Source: an uncultured Bacteroidales bacterium
Lineage (GTDB): Bacteria > Bacteroidota > Bacteroidia > Bacteroidales > P3
Reading direction: 5' to 3'
Assembly: GCA_910578275.1 (NCBI GenBank)
Contig: CAJTPR010000012.1
Coordinates: 1-16,387 of the forward strand
Length of the DNA stretch: 16,387 nucleotides
Part shown: piece after piece, positions 6,337 through 13,500 of the stretch
How the letters are laid out: every line of letters begins with the position of its first letter
How positions within the stretch are numbered: the first letter of the stretch is position 1
Made by a program: the position numbers and the translations under genes
The notes under the pieces: generated by a model
The model's input: the letters and a program-made list of their open reading frames with translations, nothing else
The model's database searches: none
What the model was told of the DNA's origin: nothing

Positions 6337-7359
6337 ATGAACAACGTATTCGTATATTGTGAAGTAACCGAAGAGCGCGGCATCGCCGACGTAAGCTTGG
6401 AATTGCTCTCCAAGGGTCGTCGTCTGGCAGATACGCTTGGCAAGAAACTGGAAGCCATCGTCATCGGCCATAACGTGATGGACCTGGGCAAGACGCTCTA
6501 CCCCTATGGCGTGGACATGATCCATTATGCCGACGATTTCCGCCTGTTTCCTTATACCACCTTGCCTCATACTTCGATCGTGGTGAACCTTGCCAAGGAA
6601 CTCCAGCCCGAGATCCTTTTGTTCGGCGCCACTTCCGTGGGCAGGGACATGGCTCCCCGCGTGGCTTCCAGTCTTTTGTGCGGGCTTACCGCCGACTGCA
6701 CGAGCCTTGAAATCGGCGACCATGAGGAAGCCAAGACGGGAACCGTGTACAAGAACCTGCTTTATCAGATTCGTCCCGCATTCGGCGGAAACATCATCGC
6801 CACGATCGTGAATCCCAAGACCCGTCCTCAGATGGCCACGGTTCGCGAAGGGGTCATGAAGAAGGAAATCCGCAAGGCCGACTACAAGGGAGAGATACGT
6901 AACCTGGACGTGTCCAAGTACGTGGATCCCGCCGATTTCGCCTGCCAGATCATCGACCGTGCCATCGAGGCTCAGAAGGTCAACATCAAGGGCGCCCAGA
7001 TCATCGTGGCCGGCGGCTACGGCATGGGCAGCCGCGAGAACTTCAAGTTGCTCTACGAGCTGGCGGAAGTGTTGGGCGGCGAAGTGGGCGCCACCCGCGC
7101 GGCGGTGGATAGCGGATTCATCGAACATGAGCGTCAGATCGGCCAGACGGGCGTGACGGTCCGCCCCAAGTTGTATATCGCTTGCGGTATTTCGGGCGCG
7201 GTGCAGCATCGTGCGGGCATGGACCAGTCGGGCAAGATCATCAGCATCAACACCGATCCCGATGCGCCGTTGAACGCCATCGCCGATTACGTGGTTGAAG
7301 GTTCGGTGACCGACGTGCTTCCCAAAATGATCAAGTATTACAAGGAAAATTCAAAATAA
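6337..7359 (+). CDS. etfA: Electron transfer flavoprotein, alpha subunit
   Basis: The 340-residue protein has the two EtfA parts: an N-terminal nucleotide-binding-like domain (to about 195, with LLFGATSVGRDMAPRVA) and a C-terminal FAD domain with VAGGYGMGSREN (224-235), GGEVGATRAAVDSGF (247-261), QIGQTGVTVRPKLYIACGIS (267-286), GAVQHRAGM and INTDPDAPLNAIADY (304-318). These cover the FAD phosphate- and ring-contacting segments. With EtfB it forms the heterodimer that serves the acyl-CoA dehydrogenase encoded 9 nt downstream. All three genes are on one strand and almost certainly co-transcribed. Confidence 0.95.
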   Translation: MNNVFVYCEVTEERGIADVSLELLSKGRRLADTLGKKLEAIVIGHNVMDLGKTLYPYGVDMIHYADDFRLFPYTTLPHTSIVVNLAKELQPEILLFGATSVGRDMAPRVASSLLCGLTADCTSLEIGDHEEAKTGTVYKNLLYQIRPAFGGNIIATIVNPKTRPQMATVREGVMKKEIRKADYKGEIRNLDVSKYVDPADFACQIIDRAIEAQKVNIKGAQIIVAGGYGMGSRENFKLLYELAEVLGGEVGATRAAVDSGFIEHERQIGQTGVTVRPKLYIACGISGAVQHRAGMDQSGKIISINTDPDAPLNAIADYVVEGSVTDVLPKMIKYYKENSK

Positions 7360-7368
7360 GATAAAGAC

Positions 7369-9075
7369 ATGAATTTCTATAGCGACAACGAGGCGTTGAA
7401 GTTCCACCTGAATCATCCGCACATGAAAAAATGCGTGGACATGAAAGAGAACGACTACGCCGACAAGGATAAATACGACTACGCCCCGCAGGATTTCGAA
7501 GATGCGATGGACAGTTACGAGAGGGTGATGGAAATCATCGGCGACATCTCCGCCAACGTCTTGGACGCGAACGCGGAGGAGGTTGACCATGAAGGCCCCA
7601 AGGTCGTGGACGGCCATGTGGAATATGCCCGGGGAACCTGGCAGAATCATGACGTGCTGACCCGTGCCGGCGTGTACGGTCTGGCTCTGCCGCGCAAGTA
7701 CGACGGATTGAACTTTTCGATCGTGCCTTACGTGATGGCCGCCGAAATCGTTTCGCGCGGAGATGCGGGTTTTGCCAATATCTGGGGACTGCAAGACTGC
7801 GCCGAGACCATCGCCGAATTCGCCTCCGACGAGATAAAGGCCGAATTTCTTCCGCTGATCCACAAAGGCAAGACTTGCAGCATGGACCTTACCGAGCCCG
7901 ATGCGGGTTCGGACTTGCAGGCCGTGCAGCTGAAGGCCTCCTACGACGAGGCCAAAGGCATGTGGATGCTCAACGGCGTGAAACGCTTCATCACCAACGG
8001 CGATGCCGACATCAAGCTGGTGTTGGCCCGTTCGGAAGAAGGCACCAACGACGGTCGCGGCCTTTCCTATTTCGTGCACGACCGCACTTGGGGCGGAGTG
8101 AGGGTAAGGCGTATTGAAAACAAGATGGGTATCAAGGGTTCGCCCACCTGCGAGCTGGTGTTCACCAACGCGCCCGCCAAATTGGTGGGTGAAAGGAAAT
8201 TGGGTCTTATCAAGTATGTGATGTCGTTGATGAACGGCGCGCGTCTTGGCGTAGGTGCCCAGTCGGTAGGGCTTTCGGAAGCCGCATATCGTGCCGCCCT
8301 CAAATATGCCAACGAAAGGGAGCAGTTCGGCAAGAAGATCATTCAATTTCCCGCCGTTTACCAGATGCTGGCCTTGATGAAGGCCAAGCTGGACGCTTCC
8401 CGCTCGATCCTTTACGAGACTTCGCGTGCGGTGGATTTGAGCAAGTCGTATGCTTCGCTGGTGAACGAAGGTGTGAAACTCACGCCCGAACAGCGTGCCG
8501 AGATGAAGCTTTATCAGCGGAATGCCGACATGCTCACGCCGATTTTGAAGATGTTCGCGAGCGAATATGCGAACCAGAACGCCTACGATGCCGTCCAGGT
8601 GCACGGCGGAACGGGTTTCATGAAGGATTTTCCCGTGGAACGCATGTACCGCGACGCGCGTATCCTCACCATTTACGAAGGAACCTCGCAGTTGCAGGTG
8701 GTGGCGGCCATCCGTCATATCTTGAACGGAAACGCCTCCAAGCTGATTGAAACCTACCAGGCCGAGGAATTGAAGCCCGAATGGGCCGCCTTGCGTTCGA
8801 AGTTGAATGAAATGCATGCCCGGTTGGACAAGGCGGTGGAAATTGTCAAGGGGGCGGGCAACGAGGAATTGGTGGATTTCCAGGCGCGTCGTCTGGTGGA
8901 AATGGCCGGCTACACGATCATGGGCAACCTGGTCTTGTCGGATGCCAACCGCAATCCCGGCATGTTCGCCGACAGCGCGGAAGTATTTATCCGCCACGGC
9001 GAGAGCATCGTCAAGGGACACGCCGAATACATCGCCTCCTTCGAAACGGAAAAGATGGCTTGCTACAAGGCCTAA
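7369..9075 (+). CDS. Acyl-CoA dehydrogenase, long form with C-terminal extension
   Basis: The 568-residue flavoprotein oxidises acyl-CoA to enoyl-CoA, or works in reverse as an enoyl-CoA reductase, with electrons passing through EtfAB. Visible motifs are TEPDAGSD (175-182), NGVKRFITNG (202-211), MGIKGSPTCEL (253-263), AYRAALKYANEREQFGKKI (306-324), VHGGTGFMKDFPVERMYRDARI (411-432) and IYEGTSQLQ with catalytic Glu437. Short-chain butyryl-CoA dehydrogenases have about 380 residues; this one has about 70 extra at the N-terminus and about 115 after the core, a helical extension like that of very-long-chain enzymes. The substrate could therefore be short or long. Linkage to EtfAB, and crotonase and hbd 4-5 kb away, favour a role in C4 metabolism. 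Confidence 0.92.
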   Translation: MNFYSDNEALKFHLNHPHMKKCVDMKENDYADKDKYDYAPQDFEDAMDSYERVMEIIGDISANVLDANAEEVDHEGPKVVDGHVEYARGTWQNHDVLTRAGVYGLALPRKYDGLNFSIVPYVMAAEIVSRGDAGFANIWGLQDCAETIAEFASDEIKAEFLPLIHKGKTCSMDLTEPDAGSDLQAVQLKASYDEAKGMWMLNGVKRFITNGDADIKLVLARSEEGTNDGRGLSYFVHDRTWGGVRVRRIENKMGIKGSPTCELVFTNAPAKLVGERKLGLIKYVMSLMNGARLGVGAQSVGLSEAAYRAALKYANEREQFGKKIIQFPAVYQMLALMKAKLDASRSILYETSRAVDLSKSYASLVNEGVKLTPEQRAEMKLYQRNADMLTPILKMFASEYANQNAYDAVQVHGGTGFMKDFPVERMYRDARILTIYEGTSQLQVVAAIRHILNGNASKLIETYQAEELKPEWAALRSKLNEMHARLDKAVEIVKGAGNEELVDFQARRLVEMAGYTIMGNLVLSDANRNPGMFADSAEVFIRHGESIVKGHAEYIASFETEKMACYKA

Positions 9076-9099
9076 GGTTTCATCCATTCAAACACGCTA

Positions 9100-10983
9100 A
9101 TGAGCAAACAGAGTATCATCGGCCTGGTGCTGATGTTCGCGGTCTTGCTGGGCTTTTCGTACTGGCAGACCTCCAAGATGGACAAACAGCGCAAGGAAGG
9201 ACTTGCCGGGCAGGTCCTTGATTCCGGGACGGAGGTGCCGGCCGATACCGTGGTGTCCGACACGGCGCGGAACGGAAACGTTCCGGCCGCGTCGGCACAA
9301 GCCTCGGGCATGGACAAGGCCAATCCGTTTTCGATGCGGATGCAGGGCACGGACGAGCATCTTGTGGTGGAGAACGAGGTTTTCAAGGTGGATTTCCTCA
9401 ACCGTGGCGGTCGTCCGGCGGGAATCACATTGAAAGACTACCTGACTTACAGGAAGGAAGAACTGGTTCTTTTCAACGAGGCCCTTTCCGACTTCTACCT
9501 GCAGTTCTTCGCTAACAACCGCAATGTCCGTACCGACCGGCTCTATTTCGAATGTCTCGCCCCCGGCCGGCGGAAAGTTTCGGGTGGCGACAGCCTGCAA
9601 GTGAGAATGCGCTTGCAGGCCGATCCGGGAACGGCTCCTGCGGGAGACAGGTACCTTGAATTCGTCTATACCATCTACGGAGACAGTTATATGATGGGAT
9701 TCCGGGTGAACTTCGTCGGCCTCCAGGACGTGATCGCCGCCAATACAACGTTTGTCGATCTGGTGTGGAACGCCCGTCTGGAACGGTTCGAAAAGGCCTT
9801 GCAGATGGAGAGCATGAATACGGCCGTCTACTACAAGCCTGTCAACGACAAGGTCCGCTATTTGAAGGAGACCCGGGATGACGACGAGTCGCTTACCACG
9901 CCCAGCAAATGGATTTCGTTCAAGCAGCAGTTCTTCAGCGTGAGCCTTGTCGCCGATGAGGATTTTCCCAGCGCCGACATCCGCAACTATACCAGGAAAA
10001 ACGCGCCCGAGGGTTATCTCAAAGACTTGGAGGCGCTTGTCGGATTGCCTTACGACGGTGAGGAACAGAGCATAGGAATGCGGATTTACGCCGGTCCGAA
10101 CAAGTATCGTACGTTGCGTGAATTCGATTTGGACCTGGAACGTCAGATTCCGTTGGGATGGAGTTTTTTCCTCATGCAGTGGATCAATCGCGTGGCCGTT
10201 ATTCCCGTTTTCGACTTTCTGGAATCCAAAGGCTTGCATTACGGCCTTATCATCCTTATCCTTACCATTTTGTTGAAAATCGTCATCTTCCCGCTCACGT
10301 TCAAATCGTATGTCTCTTCGGCGAAGATGCGCGTGATACAGCCGGAAGTAAGCGAGATAAACAAGAAGTATCCCAAGCCCGAACAGGCCATGGACAAGCA
10401 GCGGGCGGTGATGAGCCTGTACAAGAAAGCCGGAATCAGTCCGCTTTCGGGCTGCATTCCCATGCTGTTACAATTCCCGATCGTGTTGGCCATGTTCCGT
10501 TTCTTGCCCGCGTCCATCGAATTGAGGCAGAAGTCTTTCCTTTGGGCCGACGACCTTTCGGCCTACGACAGCGTATGGGACTTTTCGTTCAATATACCTT
10601 TCTACGGGAACCATGTCAGCCTGTTCGCCTTGCTCATGGCCGCGACCAACCTGCTTTACACCCACATGACGATGAAGCAGCAGGCGCAATCCAACCAGAT
10701 GCCGGGAATGAAGTTCATGATGTATTTCATGCCGGTCATGTTGCTTTGCTTCCTGAACAGTTACGCTTCGGGCCTCAACTATTACTACTGCCTGTCGATG
10801 TTTATCACGTTCTTGCAGATGTTCATCATCCGTCGGGTGATCGACGACAAGAAAGTGCTTGCCAGGATACAGGAGAACAAGAAGAAACCGGTCAAGAAGT
10901 CGAAATTCCAGCAGCGTTTGGAAGAAATGGCCAGACGCCAGCAGGAAATCGCGCGGCAGCAGTCCGGTCAACGACGCAGATAA
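9100..10983 (+). CDS. yidC: Membrane protein insertase YidC
   Basis: The 627-residue protein has the Gram-negative YidC plan. A first membrane helix (about 5-22) anchors a large periplasmic beta-domain (about 80-350, from VENEVFKVDFLNRGGR), followed by the insertase core: helix GLIILILTILLKIVIFPLT (about 380-398), a cytoplasmic hairpin with SSAKMRVIQPEVSEINKKYP, GCIPMLLQFPIVLAMFRFLP, and two or three further helices to about 580. The hydrophilic-groove basic residue is Lys here (LLKIVIFPLT), where E. coli has Arg. The tail (582-627) is rich in Lys, Arg and Gln, fitting ribosome contact. It inserts inner-membrane proteins, alone or with SecYEG. It starts 24 nt after the acyl-CoA dehydrogenase, and its operon with etf genes is probably positional. 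Confidence 0.96.
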   Translation: MSKQSIIGLVLMFAVLLGFSYWQTSKMDKQRKEGLAGQVLDSGTEVPADTVVSDTARNGNVPAASAQASGMDKANPFSMRMQGTDEHLVVENEVFKVDFLNRGGRPAGITLKDYLTYRKEELVLFNEALSDFYLQFFANNRNVRTDRLYFECLAPGRRKVSGGDSLQVRMRLQADPGTAPAGDRYLEFVYTIYGDSYMMGFRVNFVGLQDVIAANTTFVDLVWNARLERFEKALQMESMNTAVYYKPVNDKVRYLKETRDDDESLTTPSKWISFKQQFFSVSLVADEDFPSADIRNYTRKNAPEGYLKDLEALVGLPYDGEEQSIGMRIYAGPNKYRTLREFDLDLERQIPLGWSFFLMQWINRVAVIPVFDFLESKGLHYGLIILILTILLKIVIFPLTFKSYVSSAKMRVIQPEVSEINKKYPKPEQAMDKQRAVMSLYKKAGISPLSGCIPMLLQFPIVLAMFRFLPASIELRQKSFLWADDLSAYDSVWDFSFNIPFYGNHVSLFALLMAATNLLYTHMTMKQQAQSNQMPGMKFMMYFMPVMLLCFLNSYASGLNYYYCLSMFITFLQMFIIRRVIDDKKVLARIQENKKKPVKKSKFQQRLEEMARRQQEIARQQSGQRRR

Positions 10984-11017
10984 AAAGGTTCAATAATACT
11001 TTAATACCGCAAATAGA

Positions 11018-11731
11018 ATGGGAAGAGCATTCGAGTACCGCAAGGCGCGTAAATTCAAGAGATGGGGCAACATGGCCCGCACGTTCACCCGCTTGGGCAA
11101 GGAAATCACCATCGCCGCCAAAAGCGGCAGCGACCCGGGCACCAATCCCCGCCTGCGTGCCATCATCCAGACCGCCAAGTCGGAAAACATGCCCAAGGAC
11201 AACATAGAAAGGGCGATCAAGCGTGCCACCGAAAAAGACCAGAAGGATTACAAGGAAATCGTCTATGAGGGATACGGGCCCCACGGTATCGGCATCCTGA
11301 TCGAAACGGCCACGGACAACCATCAGCGGACGGTGGCCAATATCCGTTCCTATTTTACCAAGGCCGGTTGCGCATTGGGGGTCACAGGCTGCCTGTCGTT
11401 CATGTTCGAGCACAAGTGCGTGTTCAATATCAAGCCCAAGGAAGGCGTGGGGATGGACGATTTGGAATTGGAACTGATCGATTGCGGGATGGAAGAGGTC
11501 TTTATCGACGAGGAAACGGGAAACATCACGATCTACGCTCCTTTCGAGGCTTACGGCGACATCCAGAAATATATCGAGAACAACGGCTTCGAACTGGTGA
11601 GCGCACGTTTCGACCGTATTCCCACCGACACCAAGGAATTGTCGGAAGCCGAACAGGAAGACGTGCAGAAACTCGTTGACAAGATAGAGGAGGACGACGA
11701 CGTGCAGAACGTCTTCACCAACATGAAATAA
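11018..11731 (+). CDS. yebC: YebC/PmpR (TACO1) family protein
   Basis: The 237-residue protein matches the YebC family over its full length: N-terminal MGRAFEYRKARKFKRWGNMA (1-20), FTRLGKEITIAAKSGSDPGTNPRLR, KSENMPKDNIERAIKRAT, YEGYGPHGIGILIETATDN, RTVANIRSYFTKAGCALG, and the acidic C-terminus. Family members have been described as DNA-binding transcription regulators and, more recently, as ribosome-associated factors that help translation through proline stretches, as does mitochondrial TACO1. Which role applies here cannot be told. It lies 34 nt after yidC and 12 nt before the sigma-54 activator. Confidence 0.95.
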   Translation: MGRAFEYRKARKFKRWGNMARTFTRLGKEITIAAKSGSDPGTNPRLRAIIQTAKSENMPKDNIERAIKRATEKDQKDYKEIVYEGYGPHGIGILIETATDNHQRTVANIRSYFTKAGCALGVTGCLSFMFEHKCVFNIKPKEGVGMDDLELELIDCGMEEVFIDEETGNITIYAPFEAYGDIQKYIENNGFELVSARFDRIPTDTKELSEAEQEDVQKLVDKIEEDDDVQNVFTNMK

Positions 11732-11743
11732 GAAATCCCCGTC

Positions 11744-12982
11744 ATGGATATCCAAGGCATCAAGCAACGTTTCGGAATCATCGGAAATTCGCCCTTGCTC
11801 AACCGCGCCATCGACGTGGCCATGCAGGTGGCGAATACGGACTTGAGCGTGCTGGTGCTGGGCGAAAGCGGGGTGGGAAAGGAGTTTTTCCCGAAGATCA
11901 TCCATGAACTGAGCGCGCGCAAGCACAACAGTTACGTGGCCATCAACTGCGGCGCGATTCCGGAGGGTACGATAGATTCCGAACTGTTCGGACATGAGAA
12001 AGGCTCCTTTACCGATGCCCGTGACGCCCGGAAGGGTTATTTCGAGGAAGCCGACAAGGGAACCATCTTCATGGACGAGGTGGCGGAACTTCCGTTAAGC
12101 ACGCAGGTGCGGTTGTTGCGCGTGCTGGAAACAGGCGAATTCCTGAAAGTGGGTTCGTCGAAAGCCCAAAAAACCGACGTCCGCGTGGTGGCCGCCACCA
12201 ACGTGAACGTTCCCGAGCAGATCCAGTTGGGCAAGTTCCGTGAAGACTTGTATTACCGTCTCAACGCCATCACGATCCAGGTTCCCTCCTTGAAGCAACG
12301 TCCCGAGGACATCGAACTGCTTTTTCGCAAGTTTTCGGCCGACATCAGCGAAAAATACAGGATTCCGCCCTTGCAGCTTGGCGAGGAGGCGCGTCAATTG
12401 CTCTTGACGTATCCTTGGCCGGGAAACATAAGGGAACTGAAGAACGTGAGCGAGCAGGTGACTATCGTGGAAAAAGACCGCACGCTTACGGCCGAGGCCT
12501 TGAAGCGTTCCTTGCCGAACATCGAGGCGAATCGTTTGCCGGTGTTGCTGGGCGGAAGGGGCAACCAGGCAGGAATGTCGGACCGCGAGATTCTTTACAG
12601 CGTGTTGTTCGACATGCAAAAGGACATACAACAACTCAAGCAGGCTCTCTCCCGGATAGGAGGTGGCGGAGGGGAGCCCAAGCAGGAGGCTTTCACCATT
12701 CTCCCCACCGAGCCGTTTCCCGCCTATTCGGTTTCCGTGCCGGCCGAGGAAATGCCTTTCAAGCAGGATCCGGTCTCCCATCTCCCCCATGCCGAAATCA
12801 TCAATGATCCCATACCCGTGCACGAGGAAGACCTCAGTCTGGAAAAACGGGAGAAGAAGATGATAGAGCAGGCGTTGCTCAAGTATCGCGGCAACCGCCG
12901 CAAGGCTTCGGCCGAACTGGGAATTTCCGAAAGGACTATCTACAGGAAGATAAAAGAGTATAATATCCTTGTTGACAATTGA
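11744..12982 (+). CDS. Sigma-54-dependent transcriptional activator without receiver domain
   Basis: The 412-residue protein is an AAA+ bacterial enhancer-binding protein that lacks an N-terminal sensor: the AAA+ domain starts almost at residue 10. Walker A is GESGVGKE (40-47), Walker B is GTIFMDE (106-112), sensor I is VVAATN (148-153), arginine-finger region FREDLYYRLN (165-174), sensor II WPGNIRELKN (225-234). The sigma-54 contact loop, GAFTGA in the family, reads GSFTDA (87-92), with Asp91 in place of Gly. A Gly- and Pro-rich linker (about 305-360) leads to a Fis-type helix-turn-helix (367-408, KYRGNRRKASAELGISERTI). The stop is 2 nt before the lptE ATG. Proximity to lptE recurs in Bacteroidetes, as I recall. 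Its target genes are unknown, and regulation must come through protein level or partners. Confidence 0.93.
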   Translation: MDIQGIKQRFGIIGNSPLLNRAIDVAMQVANTDLSVLVLGESGVGKEFFPKIIHELSARKHNSYVAINCGAIPEGTIDSELFGHEKGSFTDARDARKGYFEEADKGTIFMDEVAELPLSTQVRLLRVLETGEFLKVGSSKAQKTDVRVVAATNVNVPEQIQLGKFREDLYYRLNAITIQVPSLKQRPEDIELLFRKFSADISEKYRIPPLQLGEEARQLLLTYPWPGNIRELKNVSEQVTIVEKDRTLTAEALKRSLPNIEANRLPVLLGGRGNQAGMSDREILYSVLFDMQKDIQQLKQALSRIGGGGGEPKQEAFTILPTEPFPAYSVSVPAEEMPFKQDPVSHLPHAEIINDPIPVHEEDLSLEKREKKMIEQALLKYRGNRRKASAELGISERTIYRKIKEYNILVDN

Positions 12983-12984
12983 AC

Positions 12985-13488
12985 ATGAAAAGGGCTTGTC
13001 TGTCGGTTCTGTTCGTTTGCCTGGCGACTTTGGCCGGCTGCAAGGTGTATTCCCTTTCGGGGGCTTCCATTCCGCCGGAAGCCAAGACCATGGGTATCGG
13101 CTATTTCCGGAACCGGGCGCCTTCGGTGCAGCCCACATTGAGTTCGGTCTTTACGGACAGGCTCAAGGACTATCTCATTTCGCAAAGCAACCTTTCGTTG
13201 GTTGACGGTTTCGCGGACTTGCAGTTTTCGGGCGAGATCACCGGATATGCGATCAATCCCGTTTCGATCCAGAGCAACGATCAGGCGGCGATGAACCGTC
13301 TGACCATTACCGTGCAGGTGCGCTATGTGAATCGTTTCGACGCCAAGACCAATTTCACCCAGTCGTTTTCCCGCTATCGTGACTATGATTCCAACTTGAG
13401 CCTGGCATCGGTCGAGTCGGGCTTGATAGAGGAAATAGTGGAAGAGCTGGTGGACGACATCTATCAGCGTGCTTTCGTGAATTGGTAA
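12985..13488 (+). CDS. lptE: LptE-family lipoprotein (LPS assembly)
   Basis: The predicted 167-residue lipoprotein has a signal peptide and lipobox LAGC with Cys19. The rest fits Bacteroidetes LptE: an alpha/beta outer-membrane lipoprotein that plugs LptD and helps place lipopolysaccharide in the outer leaflet. Typical segments are YSLSGASIPPEAKTMGIGYF (23-42), FSGEITGYAINPVSI, the strand MNRLTITVQVRYVNRFD, and the ending DDIYQRAFVNW. I chose the ATG at 12985; a TTG two codons earlier (12979) overlaps the preceding stop and is possible but less likely. There is no clear Shine-Dalgarno, and the 2-nt gap to the activator suggests coupled translation. lptD is not in the window. Confidence 0.9.
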   Translation: MKRACLSVLFVCLATLAGCKVYSLSGASIPPEAKTMGIGYFRNRAPSVQPTLSSVFTDRLKDYLISQSNLSLVDGFADLQFSGEITGYAINPVSIQSNDQAAMNRLTITVQVRYVNRFDAKTNFTQSFSRYRDYDSNLSLASVESGLIEEIVEELVDDIYQRAFVNW

Positions 13489-13500
13489 AATAGAACGGAC

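Noticed and set aside
7351..9087. 578-residue open frame on the minus strand opposite the acyl-CoA dehydrogenase
   Set aside because: Same codon-bias effect; the His- and Val-rich product has no domain, and the sense gene is unambiguous. Similar antisense frames oppose crotonase, hbd, yidC, yebC, the sigma-54 activator and the last plus-strand gene.
12979..12984. TTG start two codons before the lptE ATG
   Set aside because: It overlaps the preceding stop codon and adds nothing to the signal peptide; the ATG at 12985 gives a normal lipoprotein signal.
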